Shown: positions 1 through 9,655, counted from the stretch's first letter. The stretch: DNA of 64,000 nt from Sphingomonas sp. BT-65 (GCF_026107375.2 NZ_JAPCIA010000001.1:558001-622000), one strand, 5' to 3'. Numbers and translations are program-made. Notes: generated from the sequence alone by a model not told the origin.

Positions 1-94
1 CGCGCTCGCGCAGAGCGGCGTCCGCCTGCTGCATCTCAAGACCGATGTGGAGTTCATCACCCCCGGCACCACGATCAGCGCGATCCGGGGCTAG
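1..94 (+). CDS. C-terminal end of an unidentified protein (cut by window start)
   Basis: An open frame enters from the left edge and ends at a TAG at 92-94. The last 30 residues include GVRLLHLKTDVEF followed by a short hydrophilic tail ending in AIRG. I do not recognise the family from this fragment. It converges on the minus-strand HTH gene, whose stop lies 9 bp away, so the two genes are tail to tail. The reading frame is certain only in the sense that it has no stop; the function is unknown. Confidence 0.45.
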   Translation, partial: ALAQSGVRLLHLKTDVEFITPGTTISAIRG

Positions 95-102
95 GGACTG
101 GA

Positions 103-429
103 TCAGGCCGCGGCCAGCGACCGCTTCTCCGCCATCGCGGCGGTGATCGCCTCGCCGGCCCAACGATCGCAGAGACCGACCGAACGGGCAAAGGCCTTGA
201 CAAAGCCCTTGGCGTAGATCCGGCCGGGGATCACGTCGAACCGCTCCGCCTCGATCGCGATCAGGTAGCGGATCGGCACGCGCGTTACGGCGGCGACCTG
301 TTCGATCGTCATGTCGCGTTCGAGCCGCGCCCGCGCGAGAGTGTCGCCGAGGCTGCCGCGCGGCTCCATGCGCCATTCGCCTTGCGCGAAGGGAAGAACT
401 GGATGTTCTGCGACCACATCTATGTTCAT
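103..429 (-). CDS. RodZ-like small HTH-domain protein
   Basis: A protein of 108 residues when started at the ATG at 429. A G-rich stretch lies about 10 nt upstream of that ATG. Residues about 26-88 form a helix-turn-helix of the RodZ/HTH_25 kind: a helix with LARARLERDMTIEQVAAVT, then VPIRYLIAIE and the typical PGRIYAKGFVKAFA segment. RodZ proteins carry this domain in the cytoplasm, followed by a membrane helix. Here the protein ends soon after the HTH, with no membrane segment, so it is either a stand-alone HTH protein or a reduced RodZ paralogue. A longer reading frame extends upstream to 498, but those extra residues look non-conserved. Target unknown. Confidence 0.7.
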   Translation of the reverse strand: MNIDVVAEHPVLPFAQGEWRMEPRGSLGDTLARARLERDMTIEQVAAVTRVPIRYLIAIEAERFDVIPGRIYAKGFVKAFARSVGLCDRWAGEAITAAMAEKRSLAAA

Positions 430-706
430 TGAGTCGAGCCCCCCGGAATGGCTGACTATGCCCCGGGGAAACCACCCCGGAAAGACAGGATAATGCACAG
501 CGAAGGTTAACGAGTCGAATCAGCCCATCGGCGAAAAAGGGCCGCTTCCCGCAGGAAACGATCCTAATCCCGAATTCATACCGTTTTGTGTCAAGTACCC
601 CGTGCCGGCTACCCCATTTGCCCCATCGGGCCGAGCGCCTCAGCTTGCCTTTGACTTGCCGGTCCGATCGCTCATGATGGTGGCCGGATGGACAGGGGGA
701 TGCGGC

Positions 707-1303
707 ATGCCTGATCGTATCGCCGAGCTGTATCAGCGCCATGCGCTCGCCTTCGACGCCGCGCGCCGCCGCGGCTTTCCCGAGCGCGCCTGGTTCGACC
801 GCTTCATCCGCCACATTCCCGCGGGCGGCGAGATTCTCGATCTGGGATGCGGTGGCGGCGAGCCCGTCGCCCGCTACCTGGTCGACCGCGGTTACCAGCT
901 CACCGGCGTCGACATCGCGCCCTCGATGATCAAGCTGGCCCGCACCCGCTTCGCCCGGCATCGCTGGATCGAGGGGGACATGCGCAAGTTCGGCGCCGAA
1001 TCGAGCGCCTATGACGGCATCATCGCGTGGAGCAGCCTGTTCCACCTCGACCCGCAAGCACAGGAGAAGCTGATCCCGCGCATTTCGATATGGCTCAAGC
1101 GCGGCGGTGTGGCCCTGTTCAACACCGGCCCTGCGAACGGCGTCGCGATCGGCGAGATCGAAGGCGAGGAGCTGTTCCACGCCAGCCTCGATCCCGGCGA
1201 GTATCGCGCGCTGTTCGCCCGCAGCGGCCTCGCCGTGATCGGCAATATCATCGAGGATGCGAACTGCGGCGGGATGACCGTCTGGCTGGTGGGGAAGGTC
1301 TAG
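707..1303 (+). CDS. class I SAM-dependent methyltransferase
   Basis: 198 residues from the ATG at 707, which has an AGGGGGA Shine-Dalgarno sequence 6 nt upstream; the open frame reaches back to 602 but lacks a better start. Motif I ([17 protein letters not shown], residues 42-58) binds S-adenosylmethionine. The acidic end of strand 2 ([12 protein letters not shown]) and the following MRKF and WSSLFHL segments are typical of the Methyltransf_25/UbiE-like fold. The substrate cannot be told from sequence. Its stop overlaps the stop of the convergent thiSG gene by 4 bp. Confidence 0.85.
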   Translation: MPDRIAELYQRHALAFDAARRRGFPERAWFDRFIRHIPAGGEILDLGCGGGEPVARYLVDRGYQLTGVDIAPSMIKLARTRFARHRWIEGDMRKFGAESSAYDGIIAWSSLFHLDPQAQEKLIPRISIWLKRGGVALFNTGPANGVAIGEIEGEELFHASLDPGEYRALFARSGLAVIGNIIEDANCGGMTVWLVGKV

Positions 1304-2310
1304 ATCAGCCCCGCCAGCGGGCTCGACGGATCGGCGTAACGCCGCTTTCCCATCCGCCCGGACAGATAGGCCAGCCGCCCGCTTTCCACCGCCAGCTTCA
1401 TCGCGCGCGCCATCAGAATCGGGTCCTTGGCCTCGGCGATCGCGGTGTTCATCAGCACGCCGTCGCACCCGAGCTCCATCGCTACCGCCGCGTCGCTCGC
1501 GGTGCCGACGCCCGCATCGACCAGCACTGGCACCTTGGCGCCCTCGACGATCAGCCGGATTGTCACGAGGTTCTGGATGCCGAGGCCCGACCCGATCGGC
1601 GCGCCCAGCGGCATGATCGCCACCGCGCCGGCGTCCTCCAGCCGATTCGCAGCGATTGGATCGTCGACGCAATAGACCATCGGCTTGAAGCCCTCGTTCG
1701 CGAGGACCTCGGTCGCACGCAGCGTCTCGACCATGTCCGGATAGAGCGTCCTGGCCTCGCCCAGCACCTCGAGCTTGACCAGCTCCCAGCCGCCCGCCTC
1801 GCGCGCCAGCCGCAGGGTGCGGATCGCGCTTTCGGCGTCGAAGCAGCCCGCGGTATTGGGGAGGTAGGTGATCTTCTTGGGATCGATATAGTCGGTCAGC
1901 ATCGGCGCATTTGGGTCGCTGACGTTCACCCGGCGCACCGCGACGGTCACGATCTCTGCGCCGCTCGCCTCAACCGCGGCGGCGTTCTGCTCGAAATCCT
2001 TGTACTTGCCAGTCCCGACGATCAGCCGCGAGCGGAAGGTCTTGCCCGCCACCGTCCAGCTGTCGTCCGCCATCGTCCCGGCATGATCGCCACCACCAAC
2101 GAAATGCACGATCTCGATCTCGTCGCCATCCTCAACCAGCACCTGTGCCAGCGTCGAGCGCGGCACCACCTCCAGGTTGCGCTCGACCGCAACCTTCTCC
2201 GGCACCAGCCCGAGCTCGCCTGCCAGCTGCGCGAGCGTGATCCCGCCCCCGACGCGGCGATGCTCGCCATTGACTGTGATCGTGATGGTGCCGTCGCTGT
2301 GAGTCTGCAT
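1300..2310 (-). CDS. thiG: ThiS-ThiG fusion: sulfur carrier protein / thiazole synthase
   Basis: 336 residues. The first ~74 residues are a ubiquitin-like ThiS ([20 protein letters not shown]) ending in the Gly-Gly motif that normally carries the thiocarboxylate. A short linker (about 75-83) leads into ThiG, which condenses deoxyxylulose phosphate, dehydroglycine and ThiS-bound sulfur into the thiazole of thiamin. ThiG features are GTGKYKDF (99-106), the LVKLEV Schiff-base lysine (K179) and the phosphate-binding [10 protein letters not shown] and [10 protein letters not shown] loops. Fusions of this layout are known in databases. The oddity is that the ThiS Gly-Gly (GGG at 72-74) is internal rather than C-terminal. 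The gene is divergent from aroQ across only 62 bp, with no room for a TPP riboswitch. Confidence 0.95.
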   Translation of the reverse strand: MQTHSDGTITITVNGEHRRVGGGITLAQLAGELGLVPEKVAVERNLEVVPRSTLAQVLVEDGDEIEIVHFVGGGDHAGTMADDSWTVAGKTFRSRLIVGTGKYKDFEQNAAAVEASGAEIVTVAVRRVNVSDPNAPMLTDYIDPKKITYLPNTAGCFDAESAIRTLRLAREAGGWELVKLEVLGEARTLYPDMVETLRATEVLANEGFKPMVYCVDDPIAANRLEDAGAVAIMPLGAPIGSGLGIQNLVTIRLIVEGAKVPVLVDAGVGTASDAAVAMELGCDGVLMNTAIAEAKDPILMARAMKLAVESGRLAYLSGRMGKRRYADPSSPLAGLI

Positions 2311-2372
2311 GCTGGTCCTTTCGCTCCGCGGCGATATAGGGATTTCGGCGCAACGCTCAAACGGAGTCGGAC

Positions 2373-2807
2373 TTGGCCGATATCATCTATGTCCTCAACG
2401 GCCCGAACCTGAACCTGCTCGGCATGCGCGAGCCGGAGATCTACGGTTCGGACACGCTCGACGATATCGCCGGCCTGCTCGAGGATCGCGCCCGCGAGCT
2501 CGACCTTGCGATCGACATGCGCCAGTCGAATCACGAGGGCCATCTGGTCGACTGGATGCACGAGGCGCAGGCGCGCGGCGCGAAGGCGGTGCTGCTCAAC
2601 GCTGGCGCCTACACCCACACGTCGCTCGCTCTCCACGATTGTATCAAGTCGATCCGCACCCCGGTGATCGAGGTGCATCTCTCCAACCCCCATGCGCGCG
2701 AGGGATTCCGGCGTTCGAGCCATGTCGGCCGTGCCGCCAAGGGAACAATCGCCGGGTTCGGGGCGCTTTCGTACCTCCTTGCGCTTGAAGCCGCCGCGCG
2801 GCTCTGA
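2373..2807 (+). CDS. aroQ: 3-dehydroquinate dehydratase, type II
   Basis: 144 residues, full family length. It makes 3-dehydroshikimate in the shikimate pathway. The N-terminus [14 protein letters not shown] is diagnostic. Catalytic-loop residues R19 and Y24 (MREPEIYGS), N76/H82 (NAGAYTHTS) and H102 ([14 protein letters not shown]) are present. The start is a TTG at 2373, preceded by a GGAG about 7 nt upstream; an ATG start would remove the conserved N-terminal strand. It is followed in the same direction by accB and accC after a 99-bp gap holding two similar stem-loops. The aroQ-accB-accC order is common in proteobacteria. Confidence 0.96.
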   Translation: MADIIYVLNGPNLNLLGMREPEIYGSDTLDDIAGLLEDRARELDLAIDMRQSNHEGHLVDWMHEAQARGAKAVLLNAGAYTHTSLALHDCIKSIRTPVIEVHLSNPHAREGFRRSSHVGRAAKGTIAGFGALSYLLALEAAARL

Positions 2808-2814
2808 CAGCCGG

Positions 2815-2868
2815 GACCCGTTTGCAAGCAGGTCCATCTTCACTAAGAGGCCCGTTTCCAAGCGGGCC
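2815..2868 (+). repeat. two tandem, near-identical stem-loops in the aroQ-accB gap
   Basis: Hairpin 1 (2815-2834) pairs GACCCG with CAGGTC around the loop TTTGCAAG, with one C-A mismatch. Hairpin 2 (2849-2868) pairs GGCCCG with CGGGCC perfectly around TTTCCAAG. The loops differ at one base, and an A-T pair in the first stem is a G-C pair in the second, a compensatory change. No T-run follows either stem. The pair ends 38 nt before the accB ATG, so it lies in the accB leader or in the aroQ-accB read-through transcript. Confidence 0.55.
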
Positions 2869-2906
2869 CAGATAAACTAAAGGCGCGCTCTGATTTTCGA
2901 GGTCGC

Positions 2907-3383
2907 ATGAGCGAAGATAACAAAGGGAACATGCACGTGGATATCGAGCTGGTGCGCCAGCTCGCCGCGGTGCTCGACGAAACCAACCTGACCGAGATCG
3001 AGGTCGAGGACGGCGACCGCAAGGTCCGCGTCGCGCGCAAGATCAGCGCCGCGCCGGTCACCTATGCTGCGCCCGCACCGCTCGCCCCGGCGCCGGCCGC
3101 TGCGCCCGCCGCGATGCCGTCCGATCCCGCCGCGATCACCCCGGCGCACGAGAATGCGGTCAAGTCGCCGATGGTCGGCACCGCCTATCTCTCCGGCGAA
3201 CCCGGCGCCAAGCCGTTCATCGCGGTCGGCCAGCAGGTCAAGGCGGGCGACACGCTGATCATCGTCGAGGCGATGAAGGTGATGAACCCGATCGCCGCGC
3301 CACATGGCGGCACGGTCAAGGCGATCCTGATCGAGAACGGCCAGCCGGTCGAGTTCGACCAGCCGCTCGTCCTCGTCGAGTAA
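2907..3383 (+). CDS. accB: acetyl-CoA carboxylase biotin carboxyl carrier protein
   Basis: 158 residues from an ATG at 2907. The N-terminal ~45 residues ([24 protein letters not shown], abbreviated here to [18 protein letters not shown]) are the AccB-type dimerisation/docking region. An Ala-Pro-rich mobile linker follows (about 48-75). The C-terminal biotinyl domain carries EAMKVMN with the biotinylated lysine at K124. The protein carries CO2 from biotin carboxylase to the carboxyltransferase for malonyl-CoA synthesis. accC starts 4 bp after the stop, so the two are co-translated. Confidence 0.96.
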   Translation: MSEDNKGNMHVDIELVRQLAAVLDETNLTEIEVEDGDRKVRVARKISAAPVTYAAPAPLAPAPAAAPAAMPSDPAAITPAHENAVKSPMVGTAYLSGEPGAKPFIAVGQQVKAGDTLIIVEAMKVMNPIAAPHGGTVKAILIENGQPVEFDQPLVLVE

Positions 3384-3387
3384 GCGC

Positions 3388-4746
3388 GTGCCGCAGATCA
3401 AGAAGCTTCTCATCGCGAACCGCGGTGAGATCGCGCTGCGCATCCATCGTGCCTGTCACGAGATGGGGATCAAGACCGTCGCGGTGCACTCGACCGCCGA
3501 CGCCGACGCGATGCACGTCCGGCTTGCGGACGAGGCGATCTGTATCGGCCCGCCCGCCGCGGCCGACAGCTATCTCAACATCCCCAACATCATCTCAGCG
3601 GCCGAGATCAGCGGTGCCGACGCGATCCACCCGGGCTATGGCTTCCTCTCGGAAAACGCCAAGTTCGCCGAGATCGTCGAGCTGCATAACCTGATCTTCG
3701 TCGGCCCGAAGCCCGAGCATATCCGCGTGATGGGCGACAAGGTCGAGGCGAAACGCACTGCCGGCGCGCTCGGCCTGCCGCTCGTCCCCGGCTCGGACGG
3801 CGCGATCAGCGACGTGACCGCGGCGAAGAAGCTCGCCGCCGAAATCGGCTATCCGGTGATCATCAAGGCCGCCTCGGGCGGCGGCGGGCGCGGCATGAAG
3901 GTGTGCACGTCCGAGGATCAGTTCGAGACGCTGATGCAGCAGGCGGGCAGCGAGGCGAAGGCAGCGTTCGGCGACGCCACCGTCTATCTCGAGAAATATC
4001 TCGGCAACCCGCGCCACATCGAGATCCAGGTGTTCGGCGACGGCAACGGCAACGCCATCCATCTCGGCGAGCGCGACTGCTCGCTCCAGCGCCGTCACCA
4101 GAAGGTACTCGAGGAAGCCCCCTCCCCGGTGCTCGGCCAGGCCGACCGGGATCGGATCGGCGGCATCTGCGCCAGAGCGATGGCCGATATGGGCTATCGC
4201 GGCGCGGGCACGATCGAGTTCCTGTGGGAAGACGGCGAGTTCTACTTCATCGAGATGAACACCCGGCTTCAGGTCGAGCATCCGGTGACCGAGGCGATCA
4301 CCGGCCTCGACCTCGTCCGCGAGCAGATCCGCATTGCCGAGGGTCATCCGCTGACGCTGCGCCAGGAAGACGTGCAGTTCCGCGGCCACGCCATCGAATG
4401 CCGCATCAATGCCGAGGATCCGCGCACCTTCGCGCCCTCGCCCGGCCTGGTGAAGCAGTATCACGCGCCGGGCGGCATGAACGTGCGCGTCGATAGCGGG
4501 CTCTACGCGGGCTACAAGGTACCGCCCTATTACGACAGCATGATCGCCAAGCTGATCGTCTATGGCACTACGCGCAACGGCGCGCTCCGCCGCCTGCGCC
4601 GCGCGCTCGAGGAGTTCGTGATCGAGGGGATGAAGACCACCATTCCCCTGCATCAGGCGCTGCTCGACGACCCGCAGTTCCAGCAGGGCGATTATACGAT
4701 CAAGTGGCTCGAAGAGTGGCTGGCGCGCGAGGAAGAGAAGGGCTGA
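3388..4746 (+). CDS. accC: acetyl-CoA carboxylase, biotin carboxylase subunit
   Basis: 452 residues, the usual length, with a GTG start at 3388 only 4 bp after accB. It carboxylates biotin on AccB using ATP and bicarbonate. The N-terminal pre-ATP-grasp domain begins [16 protein letters not shown]. The glycine-rich ATP loop [12 protein letters not shown] lies at about 161-172. The active-site stretch [14 protein letters not shown] (about 289-302) and the C-terminal RINAEDP segment are intact. It ends the aroQ-accB-accC run; a GC-rich hairpin follows at once. Confidence 0.97.
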   Translation: MPQIKKLLIANRGEIALRIHRACHEMGIKTVAVHSTADADAMHVRLADEAICIGPPAAADSYLNIPNIISAAEISGADAIHPGYGFLSENAKFAEIVELHNLIFVGPKPEHIRVMGDKVEAKRTAGALGLPLVPGSDGAISDVTAAKKLAAEIGYPVIIKAASGGGGRGMKVCTSEDQFETLMQQAGSEAKAAFGDATVYLEKYLGNPRHIEIQVFGDGNGNAIHLGERDCSLQRRHQKVLEEAPSPVLGQADRDRIGGICARAMADMGYRGAGTIEFLWEDGEFYFIEMNTRLQVEHPVTEAITGLDLVREQIRIAEGHPLTLRQEDVQFRGHAIECRINAEDPRTFAPSPGLVKQYHAPGGMNVRVDSGLYAGYKVPPYYDSMIAKLIVYGTTRNGALRRLRRALEEFVIEGMKTTIPLHQALLDDPQFQQGDYTIKWLEEWLAREEEKG

Positions 4747-4753
4747 ACCCTTC

Positions 4754-4790
4754 GCGGTGCGGCCGAGGCGAACGGCACCGGACGCACCGC
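4754..4790. terminator. candidate hairpin between convergent accC and cyclase genes
   Basis: GCGGTGCG (4754-4761) pairs perfectly with CGCACCGC (4783-4790), and the loop can form a small inner GCC/GGC stem. It sits in the 45-bp gap between two convergent stops. No T-run follows on either side, so it may be a weak bidirectional terminator or a 3' end stabiliser. Confidence 0.4.
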
Positions 4791-4791
4791 C

Positions 4792-5691
4792 TCAACCTGG
4801 CAGGATCGCCCAGGGCCGGACGGGAAAGGTTCCCATTCGCCTGACCTTTGGCGGAACGGCGGAAAAGCGGAATCCGCTTGGAGGCAACTCGCCCAAGCGG
4901 GTCATATGCTCGACGATCGGGATTCCGGCGGCGAGCAGCACGCTGTGCACCGGCCGCGTGTTCTCCGAGACATTGTCGATGTTGAACGAATCGATCCCGA
5001 CCAGCCGCACGCTCTGGTCGCGCAGATACGCCGCCGCCGCCTCGGTCAGATGCGGGTGCCCCTCGAAATACTGGTCGGTGCGCCAGTGCTGGTCCCAACC
5101 CGTGTGTACCAGCACCGCCCTGTCGCGCACCTCCTGCGCCGCGAACACCGTCCAGTCGATCGCGCGCTCCGTGGCGCCCTCGACCCGAACGACGACACCC
5201 TCGCAATCCGCCACGCGCGCCAGCGGCAGATCGGCCAGATCATGCCCGTCGGCGTAGCGGTGATAGGGCGTGTCGAGATAGGTGCCGGTGTTCCCGACCA
5301 GCTCGATCCGGTCGATCTGGAATTCGGTTCCCTCGGCGTAGATCGCCCGCGAAGCCTCGCGCGACAGATGGTCGCAGATCAGCGGCGCAGGCAGCCCCTT
5401 GTAGGTGATCATTCCCGCCTCGATCACATGGCTGAGGTCGATCAACCGCTGCCCTGGCGCGACCGTTGCGTCCGTCACGACCCCGCGCTTGTGCCGCTCC
5501 TCGACGATTCGCTTGTTGAGGATGCGCACCTCGCCGACCATCAGCAGCCGCAAGTCGCTGATCACGTAGCGCGCCAGCGCGGCGTCATCGATGTCATCGC
5601 CGTCGATGTCGAGCCGGAAATCCTGCCCCTGCACGCCGCCGCCATTGGTGAAGCTCACCTCGAAATCGAAGCACACCCGCTTTTCGGTCAT
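4792..5691 (-). CDS. cyclase-family (kynurenine formamidase-like) hydrolase, variant metal motif
   Basis: 299 residues. Residues ~81-299 match the cyclase/KynB fold (QRLIDLSHVIEAGMITYKGLP, then the metal motif, then HTGWDQHW and GIDSFNID). Characterised members use HxGTHxDxPxH to bind metal. Here the segment reads NTGTYLDTPYH (134-144), so two ligand histidines are Asn134 and Tyr138, while Asp140 and His144 remain. The ~75-residue N-terminal extension is not part of KynB. Family members hydrolyse N-formylkynurenine, isatin or similar amides/lactams; I cannot assign a substrate. It is divergent from arsC over 74 bp. Confidence 0.8.
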   Translation of the reverse strand: MTEKRVCFDFEVSFTNGGGVQGQDFRLDIDGDDIDDAALARYVISDLRLLMVGEVRILNKRIVEERHKRGVVTDATVAPGQRLIDLSHVIEAGMITYKGLPAPLICDHLSREASRAIYAEGTEFQIDRIELVGNTGTYLDTPYHRYADGHDLADLPLARVADCEGVVVRVEGATERAIDWTVFAAQEVRDRAVLVHTGWDQHWRTDQYFEGHPHLTEAAAAYLRDQSVRLVGIDSFNIDNVSENTRPVHSVLLAAGIPIVEHMTRLGELPPSGFRFSAVPPKVRRMGTFPVRPWAILPG

Positions 5692-5765
5692 CGCCGCTCC
5701 TTCGCTGCTGGCACCCGCGAAATTCCGCTCTATCTACGCACTCTGTCCAGTCCGGGAATCTGAGA

Positions 5766-6101
5766 ATGAAGGCGACCATCTACCACAACCCTCGCTGCTC
5801 CAAGTCGCGCGAGGCGCTGGCGATCCTCGAGGATGCCGGGGTTGAGGTGACGGTGATCGAATATCTTAAGACCCCGCCCAGCCGGGCCGAGCTCGCGCGG
5901 CTCTACGCCAAGGCCGGCATCTCCCCGCGCGACGGCCTGCGCAAAGCCGAGGACGGCGCCAAGGCGCTCAAGGACGCCTCCGACGACGCGATCCTCGACG
6001 CGATGGCCACCGACCCGATCCTGATCGAACGTCCGCTGGTCGAGACCAAGAAAGGCGTGCGCCTCGCCCGCCCGCCCGAGAAGATCCGCGAGATCCTCTA
6101 G
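5766..6101 (+). CDS. arsC: ArsC-type arsenate reductase (glutaredoxin-linked)
   Basis: 111 residues with a thioredoxin-like fold. The catalytic cysteine C11 lies in YHNPRCSKSREAL, and the arginines that hold arsenate in the E. coli enzyme have counterparts at R59 (GLRK), R89 (IERPLV) and R102. This is the classical ArsC rather than the YffB/Spx-like branch, because of the NPRCSKSR loop and the DPILIERPLVET strand. No arsR, arsB or acr3 gene is nearby, so it is an isolated reductase. Its last codons overlap the stop of the convergent PAS gene by 4 bp. Confidence 0.88.
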   Translation: MKATIYHNPRCSKSREALAILEDAGVEVTVIEYLKTPPSRAELARLYAKAGISPRDGLRKAEDGAKALKDASDDAILDAMATDPILIERPLVETKKGVRLARPPEKIREIL

Positions 6102-6475
6102 GCGGCGCGGTCGCGCGCGGCCATCTCCTCGGTCACGTCGATCTTGGTGCCGTAGAGATAGCGCGCAACGCCGCCCTCGCGCATCACGTCGGCGGTGACG
6201 CGCATCCAGCGCAGCTCGCCATCGGCGCGCCGGATCTGCGCTTCGAAGGTGAAGCTGCCGCAGCCCGCGATCGCGGCGCTGCGCAGCCGGGCCAGCTCGA
6301 CCCGCGACTCCGGCAGATACATGGCGACGATGGCGTCGCGGTCCAGCACGCTCCCGCGCGGGAGGCCGAACAGGTCGTAGACCCCGTCACTCCAGATCAA
6401 CGAATCGTCGCGCAGATCGCATTGCCATGCCGCCTGGATCGGCATCACCTGCGGCGTCGGATCGTGTCCCTGCAT
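6098..6475 (-). CDS. single PAS-domain protein
   Basis: 125 residues that are almost entirely one PAS (PAS_3-like) domain: WQCDLRDDSLIWSDGVYDLFG, a central LDRDAIVAMYLPESR segment, then FEAQIRRADGELRWMRV and a C-terminal GTKIDVTEE strand. No kinase, GGDEF or HTH output domain is attached and none is adjacent, so it may act as a free sensor or partner protein. The ligand is unknown. It overlaps the arsC stop by 4 bp. Confidence 0.8.
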   Translation of the reverse strand: MQGHDPTPQVMPIQAAWQCDLRDDSLIWSDGVYDLFGLPRGSVLDRDAIVAMYLPESRVELARLRSAAIAGCGSFTFEAQIRRADGELRWMRVTADVMREGGVARYLYGTKIDVTEEMAARDRAA

Positions 6476-6542
6476 GATCCCGGGTTAGCAGCCGACATTG
6501 CAAAGTCCAGCCAACCGCTGCGTGACGTCGCGGGTGCGCATC

Positions 6543-7298
6543 CTAATCCGGCTCGGGCGGCAATCGCTCGAACACCCATTCGTGCGTCTCGCGCACATAG
6601 GCGGGGACCGGCCTGCCCTTGCCGTCACGCGACGGCCGGAAGCGGAAGCGCTCGCGGATCAGCCGGCAAGTAAGCGCATCGAGCCGCGCGATCCCGCTCG
6701 ATCCGTCCACCTCGCATTCGGTCACCCGCCCGTCGGTCTGGACCAGGAACACCACGGTTACCCGCCCGCCGATCCCCGCGTCCGCCAGTTCCTCGGGATA
6801 GTCCGAATCGCGGATCCGCCCACGGATCTGGCGTGGGGGCGTCGCATCCGGATCGCCCGCGCCGTCGCCATCGCCGCTGCCGCCGCCGCCAAAGCCGTCG
6901 CCCTCGCCGCCCGCGCCGGTGCCCGGCCCGGCTACGTCCGCGGCACCACTTGTCGCCTGAACCCCGTCGGCCGCCTTCTCCGCCACGATCACCAGCGGCG
7001 GCACGATGATCGGCACCACCGGCTTCGGCACCACGACTTCGGTCGCGCGCGAGCGAAGGTTGGGCGGCGCCGCCTCGCCCGCAGGCCGCGTGTTGCGCTC
7101 GGGCATGCGCTCGGCTTTCGGTTTGGGCTTGGGCTCCGGCAGGACCTCGAACATCGCCACCTCTTCGCCCTCGGCGATCAGCCGCTCGCGCACCGCCAGC
7201 CCAAGGGCGAGCACCAGCCCGAGCCCCACCGTCGCCACCAGCGCCGCCACCGCGCCGCCAATCCGCTCGCGCCGGTTCGAAAGGGCAATCGACGTCAT
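6543..7298 (-). CDS. TonB-like energy transducer, orphan
   Basis: 251 residues. A short cytoplasmic N-terminus is followed by one membrane helix (about 13-36, [20 protein letters not shown]), a proline/charge-rich periplasmic linker with PKPKPK, a glycine-rich stretch (about 126-150) and a TonB C-terminal domain (about 165-245: [28 protein letters not shown]). TonB proteins transmit proton-motive force from ExbB-ExbD to outer-membrane receptors. No exbB or exbD is adjacent here, unlike the second tonB at 39.2 kb, so it must borrow a motor or serve another role. Divergent from purL over 95 bp. Confidence 0.85.
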   Translation of the reverse strand: MTSIALSNRRERIGGAVAALVATVGLGLVLALGLAVRERLIAEGEEVAMFEVLPEPKPKPKAERMPERNTRPAGEAAPPNLRSRATEVVVPKPVVPIIVPPLVIVAEKAADGVQATSGAADVAGPGTGAGGEGDGFGGGGSGDGDGAGDPDATPPRQIRGRIRDSDYPEELADAGIGGRVTVVFLVQTDGRVTECEVDGSSGIARLDALTCRLIRERFRFRPSRDGKGRPVPAYVRETHEWVFERLPPEPD

Positions 7299-7393
7299 GC
7301 CCGCCTAAACGCACAAATCGCCTGAACCGGCGCTTTCCCTATTGTTCGATGGTCAGGGGTGACGAACCGTCTCGCCCCCGCTATGCGCGCGCC

Positions 7394-9655
7394 ATGACTC
7401 AGACCACCGCCCAGATCACCCCCCAGAAGATTACTGGCGAGATCGTCGCCGAGCATGGCCTATCCCCCGAGGAATATGCGCGCGTCCTGCACGCGCTCGG
7501 CCGCGAGCCCAACCTCACCGAGCTGGGCATCTTCTCGGTCATGTGGTCCGAGCATTGCAGCTACAAGTCGAGCCGTATTCATCTGAAGAAGCTTCCGACC
7601 GAAGCGCCCTGGGTGATCTGCGGCCCCGGCGAGAATGCCGGCGTGATCGACATCGGCCCAGATGAGCAAGGGCGGGGCCAGGCCGCCATCTTCAAGATGG
7701 AGAGCCACAACCACCCGTCGTACATCGAACCCTATCAAGGCGCGGCGACCGGCGTCGGCGGCATCCTGCGCGACGTGTTCACGATGGGCGCGCGCCCGGT
7801 CGCAAACATGAACGCGCTGCGCTTCGGCCGTCCCGATCACCCCAAGATGAAGCATCTCATCGCCGGCGTGGTCCACGGCATCGGCGGCTATGGCAATTGC
7901 GTCGGCGTCCCGACCGTCGGCGGCGAGGTCAATTTCCACAAGGCCTATGACGGCAACATCCTGGTCAACGCGATGACCGTCGGCATCGCCCAGACCGACA
8001 AGATCTTCTATTCCGCCGCCTCGGGCGTCGGCAATCCGATCGTCTATGTCGGCTCCAAGACCGGCCGCGACGGCATCCATGGCGCGACCATGGCCAGCGC
8101 GGATTTCGGCGAGGATGCCGATGCCAAGCGCCCCACCGTCCAGGTCGGCGATCCATTCACCGAGAAGCTGCTGATCGAGGCGTGCCTCGAACTGATGGCC
8201 AGCGACGCGATCGTCGCGATCCAGGACATGGGCGCGGCCGGCCTGACCTCGTCCAGCGTCGAGATGGCGTCCAAGGGCGGCGTCGGCATCGAGCTGATCA
8301 TGGACGACGTCCCCCAGCGCGAAACCGGCATGACACCCTATGAGATGATGCTGAGCGAGAGCCAGGAGCGAATGCTCATGGTCCTCAAGCCCGGCCGCGA
8401 AGCCTTTGCCGAAGCGATCTTCCGCAAATGGGAGCTGGATTTCGCAGTCATCGGCCATGTCACCGACACCGGTCGCATGGTGCTCAAGTGGAAGGGCGAG
8501 ACCGTCGCCGACATTCCGCTTGCCCCGCTCGCCGACGAAGCCCCGCTCTACGACCGCCCGCACGTGCCGACACCCAAGCCCGCGGAGTTGTCGGACGAGC
8601 CGGAATCCACCAACATCACCGCCGACCTGCTCAAGCTGATGGCCTCGCCCGACATCGCCTCGCGCCGCTGGATCTGGGAGCAGTACGACCACATGGTCGG
8701 CGCCGACACCGTCCAGCGTCCGGGTGGCGACGCCGCGGTGGTCCGCGTCCATGGCACGCAAAAGGGCCTCGCGATCACCACCGATTGCACCCCGCGCTAT
8801 TGCTTCGCCGACCCGGTCGAGGGCGGCAAGCAGGCGATCGCCGAAGCGTGGCGCAACCTGACCTCGGTCGGCGCCACCCCGCTCGCGGTCACCAACTGCC
8901 TCAACTTCGCCAACCCACAGCGCCCTGAGATCATGGGCCAGATCGTCGGCTGTCTCGAAGGGATGGGCGACGCCTGCCGCGCGCTCGACTTCCCGATCGT
9001 CTCGGGCAACGTCTCGCTCTATAACGAGAGCAAGGCAACCGGCGGCGGCTCGGCGATCCTGCCGACCCCCGCGATCGGCGGCGTTGGCCTGCTCGCCGAC
9101 TGGTCGAAGTCGATGACGATTGGCTTCAAGGCGACCGGCGACGCGATCATCGCGGTGGGCGAGCGCGGCGGCCATCTCGGCCAGTCGATCTGGCTGCGCG
9201 AGATTCACGGTCGTGAAGAAGGCCCGCCTCCGCCCGTCGACCTCAAGGCCGAGAAGCGCACCGGCGACTTCGTCCGCGCGATGATCGATCGCGGCCTCGT
9301 CAACGCCGTTCATGACGTGTCCGACGGTGGCGTCGCCGTCACCCTCGCCGAGATGGCTCTGGCGTCCGGCATCGGCGCGATGGTCGATCAGGCGCAGCCG
9401 TTCGGCGTCGCCGGATCGTTCTTCGGCGAGGATCAGGGCCTCTATCTCGTCACCGTTCCCGACGAGGCACTGACCGAGTTCCTCACTGCGGCCGCCGAAG
9501 CGGACGTGCCCGCCGATCCGCTCGGCCGCACGATCAAGGACCGGCTGATCTTCGAGCTCGACGAGGGTGACTGGTGCGTCAGTCTCGCCGATCTGCGCGA
9601 GGCGCATGAAGGCTTCTTCCCCAATCTGATGGGGCCGGCCGACCAGCTAGCCTAG
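7394..9655 (+). CDS. purL: phosphoribosylformylglycinamidine synthase subunit PurL
   Basis: 753 residues from the ATG at 7394 ([12 protein letters not shown]); the open frame runs back to 7349 but the extra residues are not family-like. This is the small PurL type that works with separate PurS and PurQ, neither of which is in the window. It converts FGAR to FGAM in purine synthesis using ATP and glutamine-derived ammonia. Visible are the catalytic loop [11 protein letters not shown] (H54), [18 protein letters not shown], the metal-binding [13 protein letters not shown] and the second-half GNVSLYNES and VHDVSDGG motifs. The stop overlaps the convergent GGDEF gene by 9 bp. Confidence 0.97.
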   Translation: MTQTTAQITPQKITGEIVAEHGLSPEEYARVLHALGREPNLTELGIFSVMWSEHCSYKSSRIHLKKLPTEAPWVICGPGENAGVIDIGPDEQGRGQAAIFKMESHNHPSYIEPYQGAATGVGGILRDVFTMGARPVANMNALRFGRPDHPKMKHLIAGVVHGIGGYGNCVGVPTVGGEVNFHKAYDGNILVNAMTVGIAQTDKIFYSAASGVGNPIVYVGSKTGRDGIHGATMASADFGEDADAKRPTVQVGDPFTEKLLIEACLELMASDAIVAIQDMGAAGLTSSSVEMASKGGVGIELIMDDVPQRETGMTPYEMMLSESQERMLMVLKPGREAFAEAIFRKWELDFAVIGHVTDTGRMVLKWKGETVADIPLAPLADEAPLYDRPHVPTPKPAELSDEPESTNITADLLKLMASPDIASRRWIWEQYDHMVGADTVQRPGGDAAVVRVHGTQKGLAITTDCTPRYCFADPVEGGKQAIAEAWRNLTSVGATPLAVTNCLNFANPQRPEIMGQIVGCLEGMGDACRALDFPIVSGNVSLYNESKATGGGSAILPTPAIGGVGLLADWSKSMTIGFKATGDAIIAVGERGGHLGQSIWLREIHGREEGPPPPVDLKAEKRTGDFVRAMIDRGLVNAVHDVSDGGVAVTLAEMALASGIGAMVDQAQPFGVAGSFFGEDQGLYLVTVPDEALTEFLTAAAEADVPADPLGRTIKDRLIFELDEGDWCVSLADLREAHEGFFPNLMGPADQLA

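Noticed and set aside
2311..2372. A TPP riboswitch upstream of thiSG
   Set aside because: Only 62 bp separate thiSG from the divergent aroQ, too short for a TPP aptamer, and the characteristic CTGAGA and ACCTGA-like segments are not seen.
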